Origin: Sphingomonas melonis
GTDB taxonomy: Bacteria > Pseudomonadota > Alphaproteobacteria > Sphingomonadales > Sphingomonadaceae
Length of the DNA stretch: 64,000 nt
Direction: 5' to 3'
NCBI RefSeq assembly: GCF_013409985.1
Contig: NZ_JACCBY010000002.1
Coordinates: 496,001-560,000 of the forward strand
Made by a program: the position numbers and the translations under genes. Shown here one piece after another: positions 52,283 through 59,632 of this stretch. Under the pieces are notes generated by a model. The model had not been told where the DNA came from and did not search any database. It was given only the letters and a program-made list of their open reading frames with translations. The first letter of the stretch is position 1. Every line of letters starts with the position of its first letter.

Positions 52283-53359
52283 ATGCCGGCCAAGAAAGTC
52301 CGTGTCCTGATCATCGACGACAGCGCCAGCGTGCGCCAGGCGATGACCCAGATCCTCTCCGCCGATCCCGAGATCGAGGTGATCGCCGCCGCCGCCGATC
52401 CCTTCGCCGCGGCGCGCTATATCCAGGCCGAGGTGCCCGACGTCATCACCCTCGACGTCGAGATGCCGCGGATGGACGGCATCACCTTCCTGCGCCGGAT
52501 GATGGCGCAATGCCCGACGCCGGTCGTGATGTGTTCGTCGTTGGTCGAGGAGGGGTCGGAGACGCTGCTCCAGGCGCTGGAGGCGGGCGCGGTGGACGTC
52601 ATCCTCAAGCCGCGGGTCGGCGTCGCCGATCATCTGGTCGAGGCGCATCTCCACATCTGCGAAGTGGTGAAGGGCGCCGCCAAGGCCAAGCTCGGCCGCC
52701 GCCAGCCCGCCCCGACCGCGCCGCAGCAGCGGCTGACCGCCGATGCGGTCCTGCCGCCGCCCAGCGGCCGCGCGATGAGCCGCACGACCGAGATGGTGGT
52801 CTGCATCGGCGCCTCGACCGGCGGCACCGAGGCGCTGCGCGAGGTGCTCACCGCCCTGCCCGCCAATTCGCCCGGCATCGTCGTCGTCCAGCATATGCCC
52901 GAAAGCTTCACCCGCGCCTTCGCCAAGCGGCTCGACGGGATGTGCGAGGTCGACGTCAAGGAAGCCGAGGATGGCGACACGGTGATGCGCGGCCGGGTGC
53001 TGATCGCGCCGGGCGGGTTGCGCCACATGATGCTCGAACGCCAGGGCGCACGCTACGTCGCGGCGGTGCGCGAAGGACCGCTGGTGTCGCGGCATCGCCC
53101 GTCGGTCGACGTGCTGTTCCGCTCCGCCGCGCGCAATGCCGGATCGAACGCGGTCGGCATCATCATGACCGGCATGGGCGACGACGGTGCGCGCGGCCTG
53201 CTCGAGATGAAACAGGCCGGCGCACGCACGCTGGCGCAGGACGAGGCGACGTCGATCGTCTTCGGCATGCCCAAGGAAGCGATCGCGCGCGGCGCCGCCG
53301 ATCGCGTCGTGCCGCTCAACGCGATCGCCCGTGAACTGCTGCTCGCCGCTACACGATAA
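52283..53359 (+). CDS. cheB: chemotaxis methylesterase/deamidase CheB
   Basis: A 358-residue enzyme removing methyl groups from receptors. The N-terminal receiver has Asp58 in '[11 protein letters not shown]'. The C-terminal esterase carries the catalytic serine Ser178 in 'IGASTGG', His204 in 'VVQHMPESF' and the aspartate near residue 300 in '[11 protein letters not shown]'. All catalytic residues are present. It pairs with CheR for adaptation, so the receptors in this operon are expected to be methylated. Confidence 0.96.
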   Translation: MPAKKVRVLIIDDSASVRQAMTQILSADPEIEVIAAAADPFAAARYIQAEVPDVITLDVEMPRMDGITFLRRMMAQCPTPVVMCSSLVEEGSETLLQALEAGAVDVILKPRVGVADHLVEAHLHICEVVKGAAKAKLGRRQPAPTAPQQRLTADAVLPPPSGRAMSRTTEMVVCIGASTGGTEALREVLTALPANSPGIVVVQHMPESFTRAFAKRLDGMCEVDVKEAEDGDTVMRGRVLIAPGGLRHMMLERQGARYVAAVREGPLVSRHRPSVDVLFRSAARNAGSNAVGIIMTGMGDDGARGLLEMKQAGARTLAQDEATSIVFGMPKEAIARGAADRVVPLNAIARELLLAATR

Positions 53360-53371
53360 CAAGGACAAACC

Positions 53372-55042
53372 ATGTTCCAGGAGAGTAACCTCGTGGTAGC
53401 GGAAACCTCCGCGGAATGCCCGATCCGCCGTGAGCTGGCGCAGCTCGCCGCCAATCTCGACACGCGCTTCCTGCGCGCCGGCACGACGCTTGCCGAGGCG
53501 ATCGGGATGATCGACCGGATCGTCGGCGGCCTCGACACGATCGTCGATGCACTTGACGCGAGCCATGCCGGCGCCGCCGCCGCCGACCTCGCCCATGTCG
53601 CCGAACGGGTCACCACCTTGCCCGCGACGCTCGCCGCGCGGACCGAGCGGGTGAAGACGATCGCCGGCATCGCCGCGCTGCTGCGCCAGCACGTGCTCGA
53701 CATGCACCGCTCGCTGCGCGTGCTCGGCATCTATGGCATGAACATCAAGATCGCCGCCTCGGGCGAGCCGCAGTTCGTCGGCTTCGTCAACGGCATGAAC
53801 GGCAAGCTCGCCGCCGGCGAAACCTTGCTGACCGAGGTGATCGCCAAGCTGAAGGATCTGGAGACCGGCCTTGCCAGCGTGCAGCAGGTCGACCGCCTGC
53901 TCACCACCGAATGCGCCAAGGCGGTGCCGGCGGTGCCGCAGCGGCTGGCGGCGGATGCGGCGGCGCTCGGCGTCCACCTGCAAGGCGCGGCGCAGCTCGC
54001 CCGGCGCGTCGCGGAGATCGCGCGCAGCATCCAGACCAAGGTCGGCGTGCTGCTCGGCGCCTTGCAGGTCGGCGACAGCACGCGCCAGCGGCTCGAACAT
54101 GTCGTCGCCGCGCTGCAACTGGTCGAATCGCATGGCTGCGGCCCGGCGGCGGCGGCGCATGTCGACCGCATGCTCGCCGCGCAGCTCGATGCCGTCGTGC
54201 AGGATTTCGGGCGCGAGACCGGCGCGCTGGTCGCCTCGCTCGAAGCACTCATCCCCGACGGGCGGGCGCTGCTCGACCTGATCGCCGAACAGGCGGGCGA
54301 GGACAATCGCGGCTTCCTCACCCGGCTGGAGGAAAGCGTGACCGGCATGGACCGGATCATCGTCCAGCTCCAGTCCGCGCACCAGCAGGCGGAGGGGATG
54401 ACCGGACTGATCGACGCGACGGTCACCGACCTGACGCAGCGCGTCGGCCGGCTGAGCGCGATCCGCACCGACGTGCAGGACATCGCGACCAACACCCGCC
54501 TGCTCTGCCGCCGCCACGGCGCGGTCGGCCGCGCCGTCGCGGTGGTCGCGCAGGAGGTCGATGCCTATGCGCGCGATCTCGGCGCGACGACGGTCGAGGT
54601 CGGCCATACCATCGGCCGGCTCGGTGACGCCGAGGTGTCGCTGGCGCTGAGCGACGACGAGCCCGACATCGCGACGATGCTGGCACGCGCACTGGCGGTG
54701 ATCCGCGAGGCCTGCCGCCGCACCGAACAGGTGGTGTTGCAGGGCGGCGACGACGCGCAACGACTGGTCGAGCTGGTCGAGGCGACGACGGTCGATCTGG
54801 GGCAGGAACTGGCGCTGACCGGGACGATGGAGGTCGCCGCGGTCATGCTGTCGAGCCGCGCCAGCGACGTACCCGCCGTCACCGGCGACGAGGAAGGCGA
54901 GTTGCACGCGGTGCTGCCGGCGATCGCCAAACTCTACACGATGGCCGGCGAACGCGATGTCCACGCCCGCTTCCTGCTGCCGGGCATGGCGCCGACCGTC
55001 CATGCCGCCAACGACGATGACGACGACGACGGGCTGTTCTGA
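53372..55042 (+). CDS. soluble coiled-coil protein resembling a degenerate chemoreceptor
   Basis: A 556-residue protein, last in the chemosensory operon, 12 nt after cheB. It has no signal peptide or membrane helix and is mostly predicted helix. Around residues 370-400 it reads 'DIATNTRLLCRRHGAVGRAVAVVAQEV', which follows the receptor tip wording '[20 protein letters not shown]...GFAVVAAEV' of the neighbours, but is seven residues shorter and lacks the conserved [11 protein letters not shown]. The C-terminus is a run of aspartates (NDDDDDDGLF). It may be a receptor-derived scaffold, an array modulator or an adaptation-system partner. I know of no characterised family for it. Confidence 0.8.
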   Translation: MFQESNLVVAETSAECPIRRELAQLAANLDTRFLRAGTTLAEAIGMIDRIVGGLDTIVDALDASHAGAAAADLAHVAERVTTLPATLAARTERVKTIAGIAALLRQHVLDMHRSLRVLGIYGMNIKIAASGEPQFVGFVNGMNGKLAAGETLLTEVIAKLKDLETGLASVQQVDRLLTTECAKAVPAVPQRLAADAAALGVHLQGAAQLARRVAEIARSIQTKVGVLLGALQVGDSTRQRLEHVVAALQLVESHGCGPAAAAHVDRMLAAQLDAVVQDFGRETGALVASLEALIPDGRALLDLIAEQAGEDNRGFLTRLEESVTGMDRIIVQLQSAHQQAEGMTGLIDATVTDLTQRVGRLSAIRTDVQDIATNTRLLCRRHGAVGRAVAVVAQEVDAYARDLGATTVEVGHTIGRLGDAEVSLALSDDEPDIATMLARALAVIREACRRTEQVVLQGGDDAQRLVELVEATTVDLGQELALTGTMEVAAVMLSSRASDVPAVTGDEEGELHAVLPAIAKLYTMAGERDVHARFLLPGMAPTVHAANDDDDDDGLF

Positions 55043-55099
55043 ACGGGCGACGGGGTCACCGTCACCGCACTGACCCAATCCGCGGCTAGCGCGCGGCGG

Positions 55100-56317
55100 A
55101 TGAAGATCGTTCGCCTGCTGTCCGTCGTCACTCTGGTCCTGGCCGCCGGCGCCTCGTCCGCGCCGTCCGCGGCGGCGCCGGTACTCACCGTCGAGCGGGT
55201 GGTAATGCTGGTCCGGCACGGCGTCCGCGCGCCGATCGACGGCGAGGTGCCGCAGGGCACGCGGACGGCGGCGCCCTGGCCGCGCTGGCCGGTGCCGGCG
55301 GAGCACCTCACCGGCCACGGCGCGCAGGCGATGACGATCCTTGGTGCGGAGGATCGCCGTATCCTGATTGCCGCCGGGCTGTTGCCGCCGAACGACTGCC
55401 CGGCGACGCAGACGGTAGAGATCCAGACCAATACCGCCGAGCGCACCATCGCCAGCGGCGCGGCCTTGGCCGCCGGCCTCGCGCCGGGCTGCACGATAAC
55501 GGTCGATCATCGCGCGGCCGGCGAGGTCGATCCGCTGTTCGAGCCGCTGCGCGCGGGCGCGACCCGGTTCGACCCACGCGCCGCCATCGCCGATATCCAG
55601 CGCTACACCGGCGGTGTCGATGCGCTCGCCCGGCGGCACGCTGCGGCGATCGCCAAGCTCGACATGTTGCTCGGCTGCGGGGTGCCGCAGGGGTGCAGCC
55701 CCCTCACCCCGTCACGCGTCCTGCCCTCCGCCGACGGGCGCGGCATCGATCTGAGCGGGCCGATCCGCACCACCTCGGGCACCGCACAGGTGTTGCTGCT
55801 GCAATATGCCGAGGGGCTGGAGGCGCCAGGCTGGCAGCACGTCGATGCCGCGACGCTGCGCGAGGTCGGCACGCTGCATGCCGCATTGTTCGACGTGTTC
55901 AGCCGCCCGCCCTATATGGCCGCGCATCAGGCCGCCGCCTTCGGGCGCCATATGCTCGCCGCGCTGACCGCCCCCCGCGCCGCGCCGATCGACGTGCTGG
56001 TCGGCCACGATACCAACGTCACCGCGCTCGCCGCCGTCCTGCATGTCCCGCTGCGCGCGCCGGGCTATGCCGAGGGCGATGTCGCCCCCGGCGGCGCGAT
56101 CTGGCTGGAACGGCTGTACGATCCGGCGAGCGGACGCCGCTTCGTTCGTGCCTCCTACCACAGCCAGTCGCCCGAGGCGCTGCGCACGCTGTCGCCGGTC
56201 GTGACGGTCACGCCGCTGCCGATCCCCGGCTGCAACGCGGACGGCATCTGCGACCTTGCCGCCTTCGACCGGATGATCCGGTCCCGGCTCGCCGCGCTGC
56301 GCCAGCCGGATCAATAA
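55100..56317 (+). CDS. periplasmic histidine acid phosphatase (AppA/phytase-like)
   Basis: A 405-residue exported phosphatase of histidine-phosphatase clade 2. The signal peptide ends near SSAPSAAA. The catalytic motif 'VRHGVRAP' (Arg39-His40-Gly41) and the proton-donor motif 'GHDTN' (His303-Asp304) are both intact. Cysteines at 'NDCPA', 'PGCTI', 'LGCGVPQGCS' and 'PGCNADGICD' suggest disulfides as in AppA. Likely substrates are glucose-1-phosphate, phytate or other phosphomonoesters. It begins 57 bp after the chemosensory operon and is probably separate from it. The 3' end overlaps that of the reductase at 56311. Confidence 0.9.
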   Translation: MKIVRLLSVVTLVLAAGASSAPSAAAPVLTVERVVMLVRHGVRAPIDGEVPQGTRTAAPWPRWPVPAEHLTGHGAQAMTILGAEDRRILIAAGLLPPNDCPATQTVEIQTNTAERTIASGAALAAGLAPGCTITVDHRAAGEVDPLFEPLRAGATRFDPRAAIADIQRYTGGVDALARRHAAAIAKLDMLLGCGVPQGCSPLTPSRVLPSADGRGIDLSGPIRTTSGTAQVLLLQYAEGLEAPGWQHVDAATLREVGTLHAALFDVFSRPPYMAAHQAAAFGRHMLAALTAPRAAPIDVLVGHDTNVTALAAVLHVPLRAPGYAEGDVAPGGAIWLERLYDPASGRRFVRASYHSQSPEALRTLSPVVTVTPLPIPGCNADGICDLAAFDRMIRSRLAALRQPDQ

Positions 56318-56919
56318 GCCGCGGTGAAGCGGCTCCGGCTGTGCTGCGGCCGTTCGAGTTCGTCGACCATCGCGATCGCATAATCCGCGAAGCTGATCCT
56401 GCTCTCGCCGGCGTCGTCGACGACCAGTCGGTCGCCGCCGGTGCGGTAATGGCCGGTTCGCGGCCCTTCGAAGATCAGCGCGGCGGGCGAGAAGAAGGTC
56501 CAGTCGACCTCCTGCTCGTCGCGCAGCGCATCGAGGAAGGCGATCCCGCCCGCCGCAAACGGCTTCCACTCCGCCGGAAAGTCGGGCGAGTCGAACAATC
56601 GCTGGCCCGGCGCGACCTCCAGGCTCGCTGCGCCGCCCGTCACCAGCAGCCGCGGCACGCCGGCGCGCTTGACCGCGGACAGCAACGTCTCCGCCGAAAT
56701 GTCGAAATGCAGCGGGCTGATCACCGCATCGCTGCCGCGGATCCGCTCGGCGAGCGCAACCGGGTCGGCTGCATCGCCGGCCACCGGCTCGACGCCTTCC
56801 GCCTGGGGAATCGCCTCCGGCCGGCGCGCGATCGCCCGAACCTGATGACCGCGCGCGGCAAGTTCCCTGGTGATCTCCGACCCGGCATGACCGCTCGCGC
56901 CCAGCACTGCTACCTTCAT
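56311..56919 (-). CDS. NAD(P)H-binding SDR-like reductase (NmrA/YwnB-type)
   Basis: A 202-residue atypical short-chain dehydrogenase. The Rossmann motif 'VAVLGASGHAGSEITRELAARGHQV' opens the protein. 'RLLVTGGAASLEVAPG' and 'WTFFSPAALIFEGPRTGHYR' match the NAD(P)H-binding (PF13460) family. Such proteins are often quinone or flavin reductases, or redox sensors. It is divergent from the HxlR regulator at 56973 with a 53-bp shared promoter, a common pairing. Its stop lies inside the phosphatase gene by 7 nt. Confidence 0.87.
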   Translation of the reverse strand: MKVAVLGASGHAGSEITRELAARGHQVRAIARRPEAIPQAEGVEPVAGDAADPVALAERIRGSDAVISPLHFDISAETLLSAVKRAGVPRLLVTGGAASLEVAPGQRLFDSPDFPAEWKPFAAGGIAFLDALRDEQEVDWTFFSPAALIFEGPRTGHYRTGGDRLVVDDAGESRISFADYAIAMVDELERPQHSRSRFTAAY

Positions 56920-56972
56920 GTCGCACCTCCATGGTTTCCAACGGTGACCAAGGTCGGTAAAGGTGACCGCCG

Positions 56973-57392
56973 ATGCAAGACGGCACCTTCGACTCCCTTG
57001 GTCACCGCGTGGAAACCGCCTCCGCCCGCGGCGATGCCTATGCGCGCGACTGCCCGACCCGACAGCTGCTCGACCGGATCGGCGACAAATGGAGCGTGCT
57101 GATCCTGCTGCTGCTCGGCGACGGCAAGTGGCGCTTCGGACAGCTCAAGCAGCGGATCGGCGGCATTTCGCAGAAGATGCTGAGCCAGACGTTGCGCGCG
57201 CTGGAACGCGACGGGCTGGTGACGCGCCACGCCGTCGCGACCGTGCCGGTCAGCGTCAGCTATCGTGTCACCCCGCTCGGCCGGGACCTGCTGGCGGCGC
57301 TCAGGCTGATGATCGACTGGGCAGAGACGCGCATGCCAGAGGTGATCGAGGCGCAGCGCCGCTACGACACGCGCGTCGCCGCCAGCCATTGA
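56973..57392 (+). CDS. HxlR-family transcriptional regulator
   Basis: A 139-residue winged-helix regulator. 'CPTRQLLDRIGDKWSVLILLLLGDG' (residues 27-51) with a conserved cysteine, followed by 'RFGQLKQRIGGISQKMLSQTLRALERDGLVTR', is the HxlR signature. Members respond to aldehydes, quinones or oxidants through that cysteine. It most likely controls the divergent reductase gene. The intergenic region 56920-56972 contains repeated GGTGACC/GGTGACCG sequences that could be its operator. Confidence 0.92.
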   Translation: MQDGTFDSLGHRVETASARGDAYARDCPTRQLLDRIGDKWSVLILLLLGDGKWRFGQLKQRIGGISQKMLSQTLRALERDGLVTRHAVATVPVSVSYRVTPLGRDLLAALRLMIDWAETRMPEVIEAQRRYDTRVAASH

Positions 57393-57437
57393 TCGCCCGG
57401 CGTGCATCGGCGCGCCGGTCCGGTGCGTTGGGGCACG

Positions 57438-57941
57438 ATGGCCGTCTTCTTCACCGCCGACACGCATTTCGGCGACCACCGCACGATCAACATCCAGCGC
57501 CGGCCGTTCGCCGACACCGCGGCAATGGACGCGACGCTGATCGCGCGCTGGAACGATCGGGTCGCGCCCGACGACGAGGTCTGGCATCTCGGCGATGTCG
57601 CGCGGCGGGCTGCCGATGTCGCGCCGTTGCTCGGCCGGCTGCACGGTATCAAGCGGCTGCTGGCCGGCAACAACGATCCTGACGGCACGCGTACAGCGGC
57701 GGGCTGGGCGAGCGTCGGCGACTATGCGGAGATAATGCTCGACGGCCACGCGCTCGTCCTGTGCCATTATCCCTTCCGCAGCTGGAACGGCCAGCACCGC
57801 AAGGCGATCAACCTGCATGGGCACAGCCACGGCCGACTCAAGCCGCTGCCCCGCCAGTTCGACGTCGGCGTCGACGCGCGCGGTTTCGCGCCGGTGACGC
57901 TCGCCGAATTGCTGGCCCCGATGCCGCCGGCCGCTCGTTGA
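57438..57941 (+). CDS. metallophosphoesterase
   Basis: A 167-residue calcineurin-like phosphoesterase. The metal ligands are visible in order: 'TADTHFGD' (residues 6-13), 'WHLGDVA', 'AGNNDPDG', 'LCHYPFRSW' and 'NLHGHSHG'. The small size and the 'NQRKAINLHGHSHG'-type ending resemble phage-like or YfcE-like phosphoesterases. The ATG at 57438 was chosen because it starts the domain directly; an upstream GTG at 57402 is possible. The substrate is unknown. Confidence 0.87.
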   Translation: MAVFFTADTHFGDHRTINIQRRPFADTAAMDATLIARWNDRVAPDDEVWHLGDVARRAADVAPLLGRLHGIKRLLAGNNDPDGTRTAAGWASVGDYAEIMLDGHALVLCHYPFRSWNGQHRKAINLHGHSHGRLKPLPRQFDVGVDARGFAPVTLAELLAPMPPAAR

Positions 57942-57967
57942 GCGCAGACCATCGAGAGGATAGCATC

Positions 57968-58159
57968 ATGACCGACCAAGCCGATTCCGCCGTCGATCGC
58001 CCCGCCGGCCCCGAGGATACCAACGCCGCCGGCAAGACCCAGCGCGACATCGCGGAGTCCGGCAGCAGCGGCGCGGATGACAATGACGACGACAAGGCGC
58101 AAGACGATCTCGAGGCCGACGACCTCAAGGGCTTCGTCAAGGATCCGCTCGAACAATGA
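57968..58159 (+). CDS. small acidic protein of unknown function
   Basis: A 63-residue, very acidic protein (DDNDDDKAQDDLEADD in the second half) without signal or membrane segment. GAGAGGA 6 nt before the ATG gives a strong ribosome site, and the next small gene overlaps its stop as ATGA, so both are likely real. It is probably an intrinsically disordered cytoplasmic protein. No family is recognised. Confidence 0.6.
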   Translation: MTDQADSAVDRPAGPEDTNAAGKTQRDIAESGSSGADDNDDDKAQDDLEADDLKGFVKDPLEQ

Positions 58160-58317
58160 CCCGACCCGACACCCGCGACGCGCGACCGGAGCAACGGCAG
58201 CCCGCCACCACCGGCAATGCGCCGCTGGTGCGGCGGGTGATCGTCGTGATGATCGCCTTCCTCGCCGTGTCGATGGCGGGAATGCTCGCGCTCGGCATCG
58301 CGCTGTACCGCAGCTGA
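58156..58317 (+). CDS. 53-residue single-span membrane protein
   Basis: A short frame beginning with ATG that overlaps the stop of the acidic protein (ATGA). It reads MTRPDTRDARPEQRQ at the start, then a basic stretch (LVRRVIVV), then one hydrophobic helix (MIAFLAVSMAGMLALGIAL) and ends YRS. The positive-inside pattern puts the N-terminus in the cytoplasm. It is coupled to an acidic partner, so the two may work together. Real gene status rests on overlap and helix quality. Confidence 0.55.
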   Translation: MTRPDTRDARPEQRQPATTGNAPLVRRVIVVMIAFLAVSMAGMLALGIALYRS

Positions 58318-58323
58318 CGGCGC

Positions 58324-58590
58324 TCAGTCCGCGTCCGGCATCATCCGCGCGGACAGGTCCATCAGGTTGCGCGCCGCATCGCGATCCTCGGCATCGGTGA
58401 AGACCGCATCGAGCGCCGGCGCGGCGTCCAGCATGTAGAGCAAGGTCCAGAGTGCGAACCGGCGCGCGCGATCGCGCTCCAGCCCGAGGTCGACGGTCAT
58501 ATGCTCGATGCCCGCCGCGATCGTTTCCGCCGGCACGCTCGCCAGTTGGTCGGTGCCGAAATAGCGGCGCATCTGATCGTCGAGGTCCAT
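58324..58590 (-). CDS. small hypothetical protein
   Basis: An 88-residue helical protein beginning 'MDLDDQMRRYFGT', with 'RARRFALWTLLYMLDAAPALDAVF' in the middle and an acidic-hydrophobic end. No signal peptide. Codon pattern looks like the neighbours. It converges on the small membrane-protein gene with 6 bp between. No family is recognised. Confidence 0.6.
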   Translation of the reverse strand: MDLDDQMRRYFGTDQLASVPAETIAAGIEHMTVDLGLERDRARRFALWTLLYMLDAAPALDAVFTDAEDRDAARNLMDLSARMMPDAD

Positions 58591-58682
58591 GCCGGCGTCC
58601 TAACGAGCCGCGGCGACGCGGCAAGCCCACACCGTGCAGCCGAGGCAGCGGAACATGCGCTGCCCACCGGCGCTATGCGGGG

Positions 58683-59234
58683 ATGACCCTAGATCATCAG
58701 GCTCCGCGCCCGTCCCCGGCCCTCTCCCGCCTCGCCGCCGCCGGCATCGTCGCCGCGGTGCTCGGCACCAGCGCGTTGCTCGGCCGGCGCAACGCCCCGG
58801 CGCCCGACCATCCCCGCATCCGACGCTGGTACCGCCGCCTCGACAAGCCGTCCTACACGCCGCCCGATGCGGTGTTCGGCGCGGTCTGGCCGGTGCTGGA
58901 AACCGGCATGGCGCTGGGCGGCTATCGCGTCCTGCGCCAGCCGGCGAGTGCCGATCGCACCGCGGCGCTCGCCCTATGGCTCGGGACCAGCGCGATGATC
59001 GGCGGCTGGACGGAATTGTTCTTCCGCCGCCACGCGCTGACCGGCAGCACGGTCGCCGCCGGCGCGATGCTGGCGAGCGCCACCGGCTTCGCGGTAACGG
59101 CACGCCGCATCGATCGCCCCGCCGCCACTACCGCCCTTCCGCTGATCGGCTGGCTGGGTTTTGCAACGCTGCTCTCCGAACGCATCCGCGAAACCAACGA
59201 CGCTGAGGTGGCGCCAGCGGCTCAGGGCCGCTGA
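58683..59234 (+). CDS. tspO: TspO/MBR-family membrane protein
   Basis: A 183-residue five-helix membrane protein. The family signature 'WYRRLDKPSYTPPDAVFGAVWPVLE' spans about residues 40-64. Members bind tetrapyrroles and cholesterol-like ligands; in Rhodobacter TspO tunes pigment and stress responses. The N-terminus here is longer than usual, with an extra hydrophobic segment (LAAAGIVAAVLGTSALLG). The ATG at 58683 was chosen as the nearest start before that segment. Role in this organism unknown. Confidence 0.85.
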   Translation: MTLDHQAPRPSPALSRLAAAGIVAAVLGTSALLGRRNAPAPDHPRIRRWYRRLDKPSYTPPDAVFGAVWPVLETGMALGGYRVLRQPASADRTAALALWLGTSAMIGGWTELFFRRHALTGSTVAAGAMLASATGFAVTARRIDRPAATTALPLIGWLGFATLLSERIRETNDAEVAPAAQGR

Positions 59235-59302
59235 GCAAGCTTGGATCGTACGCCGTCCACCGCCGCATTAACGGTTGCGGATCAACTGCAAGCCCCCGGC
59301 CC

Positions 59303-59632
59303 TCACCCCCCGCGCAGCGACCAGGCCAGCCACAGCCATCCGCCGATCAGCAGCGCGCCGCCGATCGGCGTGACCGCGCCGAGCCAGCGCGGTGCGCCGA
59401 GCGCCATCAGGTACAGGGTCCCTGCGAACACCGCGCCGCCAGCGACGAACAGCCACGCCGGCCCGCGCGCCTCCACGCGCAGCGCGACCAGCGCCGCCAC
59501 CGCATGGACCAGCTGGTAATGGCCGCCGGTCTTGAGCCAGTCGACCGCGGGCCCGCTCGCGCCGTGCGCGCCGAACGCCCCCGCCGCCACCGCGATCGCC
59601 CCCGACAGCGCCGCCAGTATCGCTACCATCAT
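59303..59632 (-). CDS. DUF423 membrane protein
   Basis: A 109-residue membrane protein with about four helices and the DUF423 pattern: 'GAFGAHG' near residue 18, 'HYQLVHAVAALV', 'GTLYLMALG' and 'VTPIGGALLIGGWLWLAW'. Function unknown in all species. The start ATG overlaps the stop of the antiporter (ATGA), so it ends a minus-strand operon with that gene. The 68-bp gap to tspO carries nothing notable. Confidence 0.88.
   Translation of the reverse strand: MMVAILAALSGAIAVAAGAFGAHGASGPAVDWLKTGGHYQLVHAVAALVALRVEARGPAWLFVAGGAVFAGTLYLMALGAPRWLGAVTPIGGALLIGGWLWLAWSLRGG

Noticed and set aside
52268-55639. 1123-codon minus-strand frame opposite cheB and the coiled-coil gene
   Set aside because: Same GC-driven artefact; it crosses several well-supported genes and has no ribosome site or motif.
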